A stretch of DNA of 64,000 nt, from NCBI RefSeq assembly GCF_014698995.1, contig NZ_JACWZZ010000001.1, positions 1,198,501 to 1,262,500 on the forward strand. The letters are read 5' to 3'. The position numbers and the translations under genes are program-made. The notes beneath the pieces were generated by a model, which was not told the DNA's origin, did no database searches, and saw only the letters and a program-made list of their open reading frames with translations. This DNA comes from Hymenobacter duratus. GTDB lineage: Bacteria; Bacteroidota; Bacteroidia; Cytophagales; Hymenobacteraceae. This document shows, one piece after another, positions 7,357 through 16,263 of this stretch (positions are counted from its first letter, which is position 1; every line of letters starts with the position of its first letter).

Positions 7357-10239
7357 ATGAGTTATTCCCCTGGCTCCCTGGTCCGCGTCCGCAACCGCGA
7401 CTGGGTAGTAATGCCTTCTCCCCAACCTGAGCTGCTGCTCATCAAACCCCTCGGTGGTAGCGAGGAAGAAACTACGGGCATCTACCTGCCGCTGGCGTTT
7501 GCCGACGACCAGCCGGAGCCTGCCGAATTTGCCCGCCCCACGGCCGACGACCTCGGCGACTTCGCTTCCGCCCGTCTACTCTACAACGCTGCCCGCCTGT
7601 CCTTCCGGAGCGGGGCTGGCCCGTTCCGCTCCCTGGCCAAGCTGTCGTTCCGCCCCCGGCCTTACCAGATGGTGCCTCTCATCATGGCCCTACGCCAGGC
7701 GCCCGAGCCGGTACGCCTGCTCGTGGCCGACGATGTGGGGGTGGGTAAAACCGTGGAGGCCATCCTCATTCTGAAGGAGCTGCTGGAGCGCCGCGAAATC
7801 GAGCGGTTTGCCATCATCTGCCTGCCCCACCTCTGCGAGCAGTGGCAGGCCGAGTTGCGCGACAAAGCCGGTATCGAGGCTGTCATCATTCGCTCCAATA
7901 CCCAGGCCCGCCTCGACCGGGAAGTGCCCGGCGGCGTGACCAGCGTGTACAAGCACTACCGGTATCAGGTTATTTCCATCGACTACATCAAGGCTGAACA
8001 GCGGCGCGACGTATTCCTGCGCGAGTGCCCCGAACTGGTGATTGTCGACGAGGCCCACACCGCCACCAAGCCCGCGGGAGCCCTCAAAAGCCAGCAGCAG
8101 CGCTACTACCTGCTGCACAAGCTGGCCGCCCGTGCTAATCAGCACTTGGTGCTGCTTACGGCCACGCCCCACAGCGGCAAGCCCGAGGAGTTTAGCGCCT
8201 TGCTGGGCCTGTTGCACCCTAGTTTCGAAACCCTCGACATTCCTAACTCCTCCCAGACTGAGCGCCAGCGTCTGGCCCGCCACTTTGTGCAGCGCCGCCG
8301 CGTCGACGTGGAGCAGTGGCTGGGCGAGGATACGCCCTTCCCCAAGCGCGAGCCCGACGAGCGGTTCTATACCCTGGCCCCGGCCTACCGTACCGTGTAT
8401 AACGAAGTGCTGGCCCTGGCCCGCACACTCACACTATCGGCCCAGCATCTAAAAGGTGGGCAGCAGAAATTTCACTACTGGACGGCCCTGGCCCTGCTCC
8501 GGGGAGTGATGTCCAGCCCGGCGGCAGGCATCGATATGCTCCGCAACCGGCAGCAGAATACCCGTACCGCTTCGGCCGAAGAGGCCGTAACCGATGCTGA
8601 AGCCGCCGAGCAGTCCAACCCGATTCTCGATGCCGACTATGGCTTCGATGGCGACCACGCCCCGGTGCAGGTGGTCAGTCGCACCGACTTCACTTCCTCC
8701 CAAAACGCCAAGCTGCGCGAGCTGGTAAGCCAGCTGGAAGATCTGCAGGGAATTGAGCGCGACCAGAAGGCCGCCGAAACCCTCAAGCTCATCACCCAGT
8801 GGCTGCGCGAGGGCTTCCACCCGGTTATCTTCTGCCGCTACATTGCCACGGCTAACTACCTTGGAGGGCTGCTCAAAAAGCACCTCACCAAAGTGGATAA
8901 GCAGCCCGTACGCATCGAAACCGTCACCAGCGAGGACCCCGACGACGTGCGCCGCCAGCGCATTGCCGATATGGCTGGTGCGCCCTTACGCGTGCTGGTA
9001 GCCACCGACTGTCTCAGCGAAGGTATCAACCTGCAGCACCTCTTTTCGGCCGTGCTGCACTATGACCTGCCCTGGAATCCCAACCGCCTGGAGCAGCGCG
9101 AGGGCCGCGTCGACCGCTACGGCCAGACGGCCCCGGTGGTCAAAGCCTACCTGCTCTACGGCCAGGATAACCCCATCGACGGGGTCGTGCTCAAGGTGAT
9201 ACTGCAAAAGGTGCGCGAAATCCGCAAAGCCACTGGCATTACCGTGCCTTTCCCTGAGGACAGCAAAACGGTGATGGATGCCGTGCTTACGGCCGTGCTG
9301 CTCAACCCCCAGCCCGTCACGCCTTCCGCCGTGCAGCTGGGTCTCGACTTTGGCGCCTCCGATCCGGTCCGACTGCAGGAGCAGCGCGTCAACAGTGAGT
9401 ATAAGGCCGCTGTGGAGCGTGAGAAACGCTCCCGCACCATCTTCGCCCAGAACGCCATCAAACCTGAAGAAGTAGGCGAGGATCTGAAACTAGCCGATGA
9501 GGCCATCGGCAACCCCGAGGCCGTGGAGCTGTTCGTCACCAACGCCCTGCCAGCCTTGCTAGGGGCGCAGATTACGCCCGATCCACGTCGTAAGGGGGAA
9601 GGGCTGGGCTACACCCTTTACACCACCAACCTGCCCGCCGTGCTGCGGCCTACCTTGCCCGACGAGCGGGCGGTACCTGTCAGCTTCGTATCACCTACGC
9701 CCGCCGGATACCTCTACCTGGGCCGTAACCACCCGTTTGTCGAACAGCTTTGCCAGTTGCTGCTGGCCAATGCCGTATACCGCCGCGGCCAGGCGCCTGC
9801 CCGCGCATCAGTAGTGCGCACCACCTCCGTGTCGGTCAAAACCACGCTGCTGCTGTTCCGGGTGCGCAACGTCATTGAGGAGCGCAACAGTGGCCGCCAG
9901 CTAGTTGCCGAGGAGATGCTACTCTGGGGGTACGAGGGCAGCCCTATCGACGGTAAGTTCCTCTCGCACGACCAGGCGCGGGAGCTGCTCTACGAGGCCG
10001 TGCCCGGCCCCGATCCCAGCTCCCGCCAGTCCCATGCCAACTTCCTGGCCCAGGAACTTCCCCGTCTTGGGCAGTTGCAGGATGCCTTCAATGGAGTAGC
10101 CCAGGAGCGGGCTGAGAATCTGGTAGCCGCCCACGAGCGGTTCCGTCAGGTGGTCAAAGGCAACCGCTACCAGGTAGTCAAGCCCGTGATGCCCATGGAC
10201 GTGATGGGCGTGTACGTGCTGCTCCCCGTCCTGAAATAA
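7357..10239 (+). CDS. SNF2-family helicase, DrmD-like
   Basis: This 960-residue protein is a Swi2/Snf2-type translocase. Its N-terminus (MSYSPGSLVRVRNRDWVV) is the small barrel that precedes the motor in DISARM DrmD-type proteins. Motifs in order: Walker A variant DDVGVGKTVEA (about 120-130), DEAH (about 230), SAT-like TATPHSGK (about 267), ATDCLSEGINLQ (about 549) and motif VI QREGRVDRYGQ (about 579-589). It likely remodels or translocates on DNA as an ATPase without strand separation. It starts 24 nt after the upstream helicase gene, and a weak terminator hairpin separates it from the methyltransferase gene. The pairing with a large adenine methyltransferase is the class 1 DISARM signature. 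Other DEAD/SNF2 RNA-polymerase recyclers (RapA-like) are less likely in this setting. Confidence 0.8.
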   Translation: MSYSPGSLVRVRNRDWVVMPSPQPELLLIKPLGGSEEETTGIYLPLAFADDQPEPAEFARPTADDLGDFASARLLYNAARLSFRSGAGPFRSLAKLSFRPRPYQMVPLIMALRQAPEPVRLLVADDVGVGKTVEAILILKELLERREIERFAIICLPHLCEQWQAELRDKAGIEAVIIRSNTQARLDREVPGGVTSVYKHYRYQVISIDYIKAEQRRDVFLRECPELVIVDEAHTATKPAGALKSQQQRYYLLHKLAARANQHLVLLTATPHSGKPEEFSALLGLLHPSFETLDIPNSSQTERQRLARHFVQRRRVDVEQWLGEDTPFPKREPDERFYTLAPAYRTVYNEVLALARTLTLSAQHLKGGQQKFHYWTALALLRGVMSSPAAGIDMLRNRQQNTRTASAEEAVTDAEAAEQSNPILDADYGFDGDHAPVQVVSRTDFTSSQNAKLRELVSQLEDLQGIERDQKAAETLKLITQWLREGFHPVIFCRYIATANYLGGLLKKHLTKVDKQPVRIETVTSEDPDDVRRQRIADMAGAPLRVLVATDCLSEGINLQHLFSAVLHYDLPWNPNRLEQREGRVDRYGQTAPVVKAYLLYGQDNPIDGVVLKVILQKVREIRKATGITVPFPEDSKTVMDAVLTAVLLNPQPVTPSAVQLGLDFGASDPVRLQEQRVNSEYKAAVEREKRSRTIFAQNAIKPEEVGEDLKLADEAIGNPEAVELFVTNALPALLGAQITPDPRRKGEGLGYTLYTTNLPAVLRPTLPDERAVPVSFVSPTPAGYLYLGRNHPFVEQLCQLLLANAVYRRGQAPARASVVRTTSVSVKTTLLLFRVRNVIEERNSGRQLVAEEMLLWGYEGSPIDGKFLSHDQARELLYEAVPGPDPSSRQSHANFLAQELPRLGQLQDAFNGVAQERAENLVAAHERFRQVVKGNRYQVVKPVMPMDVMGVYVLLPVLK

Positions 10240-10256
10240 TCTTTGTCTTTCCATTG

Positions 10257-10291
10257 GCCGGCTCCGCCTCGGGGCCGGCTTCCGGTTTTTT
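10257..10291 (+). terminator. Intrinsic terminator-like hairpin between the SNF2 and methyltransferase genes
   Basis: The stem 10257-10265 with 10271-10279 (9 bp, one G-T pair) is followed four bases later by a run of Ts ending at 10291. It lies inside the apparent operon, so it may lower rather than end transcription into the methyltransferase gene. Confidence 0.6.
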
Positions 10292-10302
10292 ACTAATACC
10301 CC

Positions 10303-13300
10303 ATGCGCTTTCCTACCATACGTATTGAAGGCTCTATTCTATCGGCCGATATCCTGGATAAGCTGGAGCAGGCTGAGCCGGCCGGCCAGCGGCCCACTGA
10401 TTTTGGCCTGCCCGCTACTGTCAAAGTCAAAGACGAGATAGTCCGGGCCTGGACCGACCTGCAGGACCTATGGCGGGTGTACAAGCGCCAGATGGATAAC
10501 GTGCCCGCCGACAAGTCGGGCGTGACGGAAACCCGCCGCTATTGGATAGTGCCGCTACTGGGGCTGCTGGGCTACAACGCCGAGCTGGTGCGCGAAGCCC
10601 CTCGCCTCGACGACAAAACCTACCCCATCAGCCACGCCGATACGTCGCGCGGTAATCTGCCCATCCACGTGATGGGCTTCCACGACTCTCTCGACAGCAA
10701 GCGCGAAACCGGCGGCCCCCGCCTCTCGCCCCACGCCCTGGTGCAGGAGTACCTCAACCTCACCGAGCACCTCTACGGCCTCGTTACCAACGGTCTGCGC
10801 CTGCGCCTGCTGCGCGACAGCAGCCGCCTGGTGCGCCTCAGCTTTGTGGAGTTCGACCTGGAGCGCATGTTCGAGGAAGACCACTTCGCCGACTTTGCCG
10901 TCCTCTACCGCCTGCTCCACGCAACTCGCCTGCCCAAGGCTGAAGGGGAGGGGCCGGCCTCTCTCATTGAGCAGTACCACCAGGATGCCCTGGAGTCCGG
11001 CTCCCGTATTCGCGAGGGGCTCAGCGCGGCCGTCAAAAACTGCCTGCTGCTCTTCGGTAACGGCTTCGTGCAGCACCCCGACAACGAGGAGCTGCGCGCC
11101 CAGCTGGCCAGCGGCCACCTCACCGCCAAGCAGTACCACCACGCCCTGCTGCGCTTGGTATACCGCCTGCTGTTCCTGCTCGTGACCGAGGAGCGCGACC
11201 TGCTGTTTCCACTCGCCGCCAACCCCGCCCACCGTGAGGTATACCGCAACTACTACAGCCTCACCCGCCTGCGCCAGCTCTGCGAGAAAGACTATCTGCT
11301 CCAGGACGACCGGTTCTCCGACCTCTGGCAGGGCCTCTGCAACACCTTCCGCCTGTTCGAGAGCGAGCAGCAGGGCCGCGCCCTCAGCATCGCCCCGCTG
11401 GCCGGTGAGCTATTCGGCTCCCGCGCCCTCAGCTTTGCTACGCCCACGCCCGTAGCCCTCACCACCTGTCAGCTCCCCAACAAGGTGTTGCTGGAGTGTC
11501 TGCGCAGCCTTACGGTGTTCTACCACGCCCAGTCCCGCCAGCTCATTCGTGTCAACTACGGTGCCCTCGACGTGGAAGAGTTTGGCTCGGTGTACGAAGG
11601 CCTGCTGGAGTTCGACGCCGTGGTGATGCAACTCAGCACCGGCTGGCAGTACCGCCTCGAGGAAGGCACTGGCCGCTCGGCCAGCGGCTCGCACTATACC
11701 CCCGAGGCCCTGGTGCAGCCCCTCATCCGCCATTCCCTCGAGCACGTCATCACCGACAAGCTCACCCAAGCCAAAGCCGCCGTGTTGGCCCAGGCCGGCA
11801 TCACGCCTTCCGCCGGGCTGCCCTCAACTCAGGAGCGGGCGCATAGCGAAGCCATCCGGGCGGCGCAGGCCACGGCCCTGCTCAGCATCCGCGTCTGCGA
11901 CGTGGCCTGCGGTAGCGGCCACATGCTGCTCTCGGCAGCCCGCCGTCTGGCTGTGGAATTAGCCCGCGTGCGCACCCAGGAAGACCAGCCCAGCCCCGCC
12001 GCCCTGCGGCAGGCCCAGCGTGAGGTCATCGGTCAGTGCATCTATGGCGTCGACTACAACCCCCTGGCCGTGGAGCTGTGCAAGGTGGCCCTCTGGCTGG
12101 AAGCCCATAACCCCGGCGAGCCGCTCAACTTCCTTGACCACCACATCCGCTGTGGCAATGCCATTGTAGGCCTGGCCCGCGCCGAAGACCTCGACCGGGG
12201 CATTGCCACCGAGGCCTTCAAAACCCTGCCCGGCGACGAAAAAACGACGGCCGCCGCCTTCCGCAAGCGTAACAAGCAGGAGCGCGACATCCCCAATCAG
12301 GCCACCCTGTTCCACGAGGCCGTGGATGCTGAGTTGGGCACCCTGGGCCAGGACTTCGAGCAGCTCCGTCAAATGCCCGACCATACGCCTGCCGAGGTAG
12401 AAGCCAAACGCAAGGCCTACCGCAAGCTGGCTAAAGGTCCCGCCCGCTACCGCTTGCAGCAGCTCGCCGATTTGCAGGTCGCGCCCTTTTTCATCCCCAA
12501 AACGCCCGCTACCAAAGACCACGTCCTCACCGATGCCGCCTACCGTCGCCACCTCACCGGCAAGCACGCCATTCAGGACATTGCCGCTACCTACGCCACG
12601 ACCACGGCGGTAGAGAAGCGGTTTTTCCACTGGTTTCTGGAGTTTCCGGATGTGATGGAGGCCAATGGTGGGTTTGATTGCATTATCGGAAATCCGCCTT
12701 TTTTAGGTGGTCAGCGCCTCAGCGGCACCTACGGCGAGGATTTCCTGAATTGGGTGAAAGCTGCATATGCTCCCGCTGGTAGTGTGGACCTAGTTACTTA
12801 CTTCTTTCGCCGCATTTTTCATCTACTCCGCCCGAGTGGTTTCATGAATCTGATTTCCACTAACACTATTGCTCAGGGTGGAGCACGGGAGGGTGGCTTG
12901 GATGTCATACTAGCTGGAGGTGGCCGAATCAATTTTGCTGTGCGGTCTATGAAGTGGCCTGGCTTAGCAGCAGTGGAGGTGGCTTTGGTCGGTATTCAGA
13001 AACATCCTTTTTTCAAAATGCCTTTTGAACTAGATGGAAAGGCTGTTTCCCAAATTGATTCCTATTTAGATGGATCAGATGGTGGGAATAAAAAACCAAA
13101 TCCATTATTACAGAATACTAATAAGAGCTTCCAAGGTTCTATTGTACTAGGTAGCGGATTTGTATTGACGCCAGAGGAAGCTAAGGCACTTATAGAGAGC
13201 GAGCCGCGTAACGTTGAAATAATACAACCATATCTAAATGGCGAGGACTTAAACAATCGGCCTGATCAAAGCCCGAGTCGTTGGGTTATTAACTTTAAAA

Positions 13301-14307
13301 ACTGGCCATTAAGACGCTATTCTAAAAAAGAATGGGATGATTTGGATAGCTCAGTGCGTAAACGCATTGAAGAAAGAGTGATTGAAGGCAGTAACGAGGC
13401 TATTGCTCCTCCTGGCTATGATTTAGAGGTTGCAGCAGACTTTCCAGACGTTTTGAAAATCATAGAAGAGAGGGTTAAACCAGATAGAGAAAAGCAAAAT
13501 GATCTGGGTGGTAAGAAATTCTGGTGGAATTATCTTCGCCCAAGAGGTGAGTTATATAACAAGGTTCGAAGTTTAGATAAAACCATAGCTGTTGCGCTAA
13601 CAAGTAAAACACTCGCTTTTGTATTCGAGCCATCTGATATAGTTTTCTCTCATGCAACAGGTGTTATCGCAACTGATAGTTCAGCTGACTTTGCTATAAT
13701 ACAATCAGTCTTTCATGAAATGTGGACGCGGCAGTATGCATCGTCTATGAAAGGTGACTTGCGTTATACACCTTCCGATTGCTACCAAACTTTCCCATTT
13801 CCTCAGGGGTGTTCCCAGAACAACTTATTAGTTATCGAAAGTGCCGGTTCAGTGTATCATGAATATCGAAGCCAGTTAATGTTAAACCTCAATCTGGGGC
13901 TAACTAGAGCGTACAACCTTTTACATACCCCAAACCTCAAGCACGAGGATATAGCAAAGGCAGCCAAAATTCCTCTAGCGGATAGTAACAGGTTAGAAGA
14001 TTTGCAGCAGCAAATTCTACGCCTGCGGGAGCTGCACAAGCAAATGGATGAAGCCGTGGCCGCTGCCTACGGCTGGGATGATCTGGCCCTGGAGCATGGT
14101 TTCCATGAGATGGACTACTTGCCCGAAAACGACCGGGTGCGCTATACCATTTCGCCTGCTGCCCGCCGTGAGGTGCTGCGCCGCCTGCTTCAACTCAACC
14201 ACGAAATCCACGCCCGCGAGGTGGCCGAGCAGGAAGCGTTGGCCACTGCTAACAAAAAGCCCAAAGTCCGCAAGCCTCGCACCAGCGCCCCCAAGTTGGA
14301 GCTGTAA
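10303..14307 (+). CDS. Large N6-adenine DNA methyltransferase, DrmMI/Eco57I-like
   Basis: This 1334-residue protein carries the SAM-binding motif VCDVACGSGHML near 529-540 and the catalytic NPPF motif at about 797-800, the hallmarks of an amino-methyltransferase that modifies adenine N6. The roughly 500-residue N-terminal extension, the coiled segment LEDLQQQILRLRELHKQMDE near 1230 and the C-terminal GWDDLALEHGF block are typical of very large Eco57I/DrmMI-type enzymes. It should mark self DNA so that the helicase and nuclease partners spare it. The stretch from about 12,650 to 13,990, which should contain the target-recognition domain, is visibly AT-richer than both ends of the gene. That suggests modular replacement. 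It starts 63 nt after the SNF2 gene. Confidence 0.85.
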   Translation: MRFPTIRIEGSILSADILDKLEQAEPAGQRPTDFGLPATVKVKDEIVRAWTDLQDLWRVYKRQMDNVPADKSGVTETRRYWIVPLLGLLGYNAELVREAPRLDDKTYPISHADTSRGNLPIHVMGFHDSLDSKRETGGPRLSPHALVQEYLNLTEHLYGLVTNGLRLRLLRDSSRLVRLSFVEFDLERMFEEDHFADFAVLYRLLHATRLPKAEGEGPASLIEQYHQDALESGSRIREGLSAAVKNCLLLFGNGFVQHPDNEELRAQLASGHLTAKQYHHALLRLVYRLLFLLVTEERDLLFPLAANPAHREVYRNYYSLTRLRQLCEKDYLLQDDRFSDLWQGLCNTFRLFESEQQGRALSIAPLAGELFGSRALSFATPTPVALTTCQLPNKVLLECLRSLTVFYHAQSRQLIRVNYGALDVEEFGSVYEGLLEFDAVVMQLSTGWQYRLEEGTGRSASGSHYTPEALVQPLIRHSLEHVITDKLTQAKAAVLAQAGITPSAGLPSTQERAHSEAIRAAQATALLSIRVCDVACGSGHMLLSAARRLAVELARVRTQEDQPSPAALRQAQREVIGQCIYGVDYNPLAVELCKVALWLEAHNPGEPLNFLDHHIRCGNAIVGLARAEDLDRGIATEAFKTLPGDEKTTAAAFRKRNKQERDIPNQATLFHEAVDAELGTLGQDFEQLRQMPDHTPAEVEAKRKAYRKLAKGPARYRLQQLADLQVAPFFIPKTPATKDHVLTDAAYRRHLTGKHAIQDIAATYATTTAVEKRFFHWFLEFPDVMEANGGFDCIIGNPPFLGGQRLSGTYGEDFLNWVKAAYAPAGSVDLVTYFFRRIFHLLRPSGFMNLISTNTIAQGGAREGGLDVILAGGGRINFAVRSMKWPGLAAVEVALVGIQKHPFFKMPFELDGKAVSQIDSYLDGSDGGNKKPNPLLQNTNKSFQGSIVLGSGFVLTPEEAKALIESEPRNVEIIQPYLNGEDLNNRPDQSPSRWVINFKNWPLRRYSKKEWDDLDSSVRKRIEERVIEGSNEAIAPPGYDLEVAADFPDVLKIIEERVKPDREKQNDLGGKKFWWNYLRPRGELYNKVRSLDKTIAVALTSKTLAFVFEPSDIVFSHATGVIATDSSADFAIIQSVFHEMWTRQYASSMKGDLRYTPSDCYQTFPFPQGCSQNNLLVIESAGSVYHEYRSQLMLNLNLGLTRAYNLLHTPNLKHEDIAKAAKIPLADSNRLEDLQQQILRLRELHKQMDEAVAAAYGWDDLALEHGFHEMDYLPENDRVRYTISPAARREVLRRLLQLNHEIHAREVAEQEALATANKKPKVRKPRTSAPKLEL

Positions 14308-14337
14308 ATTCGTATTAAAAAACCTAAAGAGTGCTAT

Positions 14338-15285
14338 ATGCTTCCCAAGTCAACTCCCTCTATTGTACCAGTATATCCCTCACTTAAACCACTCCATCTT
14401 CTTGACAAGACTGTCGCCTTCGGCCTCCGCTCTGCCTATCAGGCTATGAACGGCTGGCTGCGTGGCCGGCCTTTGGAGGAGGTTGCCTTGATGAACCGTA
14501 TTCTGGAAAAGCTATTGCACAAAGAATGCACCTCGTGGCCCGAACCATTCAAATTTCCTTATAAGACAAAGCGGGAAATTTTCATGCTTCACCGGCGTGG
14601 TTTGAACAAAGCTCGTGTAAGAAATAAGGATGCGTACGGATCCGATTTTGCTGTAACTGTGAACGTGTTTGGCGTAAATCCTAAGACGAAAAAAATCCAG
14701 AGAAAATCATCATTTTCAAAGACAGCACTATTTCAGCTGAAGGCTGGGAATACCGATAAAATTAGCTTGAATTTAGCTCAGCTAACTGACAGTCAACTTC
14801 TTTTTAAAGACCGTAGCTTCGTATTATATGCCAATGAAGCTACCGGCGAATACCGTGTAAAGGCTGTTGAGCCTTTACTGGTAGGTTTTGTAGGTGATAG
14901 TAAAAGTTTTGATACTTCTGAACGTGAATGGCTGACGCTATCTGAGTGGTTGGTTCTATGGCTCACTTGTCAGCAGGGGATACCCAGTACTGATTGGGGC
15001 AGAAGGGTCACTGCCAAGCAGCTTGCGTTCTTCTATTTAGAATCAGGGGCTGACGAAGTTAGACGTGAAGACAAGGGGCGATTATTGTCCTTCGTTCGAG
15101 ATGGTAGAATCTATAACGAGCAATATTATCGGCGGCCCATTGGTGATGACCAGAGCCTAAATGAAAATGGAATTGATGATGGATTTTACAGCAACCAGCC
15201 TTCAATTAGCTTGGAGCTTAATGGCCCTGTAGCTTGGCTTAATATCAGTATCTACGTGACTATCCCAGAAGAGCCTAAAGGCTAA
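14338..15285 (+). CDS. Unknown protein, possible PD-(D/E)XK nuclease
   Basis: I do not recognise this 315-residue protein. It has no signal peptide or membrane segment. Residues about 100-140 contain GSDFAVTV and then, about 25 residues on, ALFQLKAG. That is an Asp followed by a QxK strand, as in the core of some PD-(D/E)XK nucleases with Gln in place of Asp/Glu. The gene lies 30 nt after the methyltransferase gene and 25 nt before the metallopeptidase-like gene, so it is almost certainly part of the same operon. Its base composition is AT-rich, like the central part of the methyltransferase gene and unlike the GC-rich gene after it. The nuclease reading is an inference from spacing and two motifs only. 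Confidence 0.5.
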   Translation: MLPKSTPSIVPVYPSLKPLHLLDKTVAFGLRSAYQAMNGWLRGRPLEEVALMNRILEKLLHKECTSWPEPFKFPYKTKREIFMLHRRGLNKARVRNKDAYGSDFAVTVNVFGVNPKTKKIQRKSSFSKTALFQLKAGNTDKISLNLAQLTDSQLLFKDRSFVLYANEATGEYRVKAVEPLLVGFVGDSKSFDTSEREWLTLSEWLVLWLTCQQGIPSTDWGRRVTAKQLAFFYLESGADEVRREDKGRLLSFVRDGRIYNEQYYRRPIGDDQSLNENGIDDGFYSNQPSISLELNGPVAWLNISIYVTIPEEPKG

Positions 15286-15310
15286 TACATCACCATTTCG
15301 TTTCTGCTCA

Positions 15311-16246
15311 GTGAACTATCACCATTACGACTACTCAAACCCCACCAGCCAGCGCATCCTGCAGGAGTTTGAGCACCGACACGCTTCCGTATTCGAGCAG
15401 GCCAAAACGCGCTGGAACGTGCGTACCCGCGAGTTTTTGCGCGAAATCATCCGCGTCCGTCTGCTCGACAGCGGCCCCGAGCTCTACGGGGGCAAAGCGG
15501 CACCCATTCCCGTTGCCATCTCACTCCGTCCCGACAACAACGGCCAGTTCCTGCGCCTGGTCGATGCCTACTACCCCCGCCTCGATTTCCTGGAGTTTAT
15601 TCGCATGCGGGCCTTCCTCGATGCCGCCGCCCCCGTGCAGCCCGATTTTCAGCACCCTGAGGCCCCCACGGAGGCTTTCGCCGCTACGCTGGACTATGCC
15701 CGGCAGGTTGCCGGCCGCTTCCAGCTCGAGGAAGTGATCAGCACCCTGTTCACGCAGATGTTCCAGGAGGGCAACGACGTGTTCGGCAGCTACCTCCTGC
15801 GCGACTCCCGCATCGAGCTCTACTACGTGCCCCTGCTGGTATTCGCCACCCTCCGCCAGATCGACCCCGCCGCGCTCTACGCCGTGGTACTGGCCCACGA
15901 GCTGGCCCACGCCTACACCCACGTCGGCCGCGACATCGACGGCCGCTATTGGCAAGGCTTCGCCCATGCCGACCTCTACGTGGCCGAAGGCCTAGCGCAG
16001 TACTACACCGAGCGGTTTGTGCAGCACTATCCCGAGCTGGAACCGGCCTACCGCACCCTGCTAGCCGCCCAAAGCGGCCCCTACCTGGCCCACCTCGCCT
16101 GGCACCCCCGCTACGACCACGAAACCGTGCGCCGCACCCTCATCGAAACCCGTCGTCATCCGCAGCCTTTGTCCCTGCCCGAGTTCGAGGCACACTTAGT
16201 CCGTACTCAGCGCGGCAGCACCGTGCCAGTTGCCCAAACCATCTAA
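15311..16246 (+). CDS. HExxH zinc metallopeptidase-like protein
   Basis: The protein has 311 residues starting from GTG at 15311, 25 nt after the preceding gene. Residues about 195-205 form the helix VVLAHELAHAYTHVG with the zinc-binding HExxH motif. About 25 residues later VAEGLAQYYTE provides a Glu in the position of a gluzincin third ligand. It has no signal peptide, so it should act in the cytoplasm. It is flanked by a defence-type methyltransferase and by mcrB, 17 nt downstream. A protease in this position could activate or degrade a partner, but no substrate is visible. The family is otherwise unknown to me. Confidence 0.6.
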   Translation: MNYHHYDYSNPTSQRILQEFEHRHASVFEQAKTRWNVRTREFLREIIRVRLLDSGPELYGGKAAPIPVAISLRPDNNGQFLRLVDAYYPRLDFLEFIRMRAFLDAAAPVQPDFQHPEAPTEAFAATLDYARQVAGRFQLEEVISTLFTQMFQEGNDVFGSYLLRDSRIELYYVPLLVFATLRQIDPAALYAVVLAHELAHAYTHVGRDIDGRYWQGFAHADLYVAEGLAQYYTERFVQHYPELEPAYRTLLAAQSGPYLAHLAWHPRYDHETVRRTLIETRRHPQPLSLPEFEAHLVRTQRGSTVPVAQTI

Positions 16247-16263
16247 TCCTCTCACTTCATCCT

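Noticed and set aside
15949..16263. Longer N-terminus for mcrB
   Set aside because: The upstream 105 codons overlap the metallopeptidase-like gene in another frame and have low-complexity Arg/Pro-rich translation; ATG 16264 is preferred.
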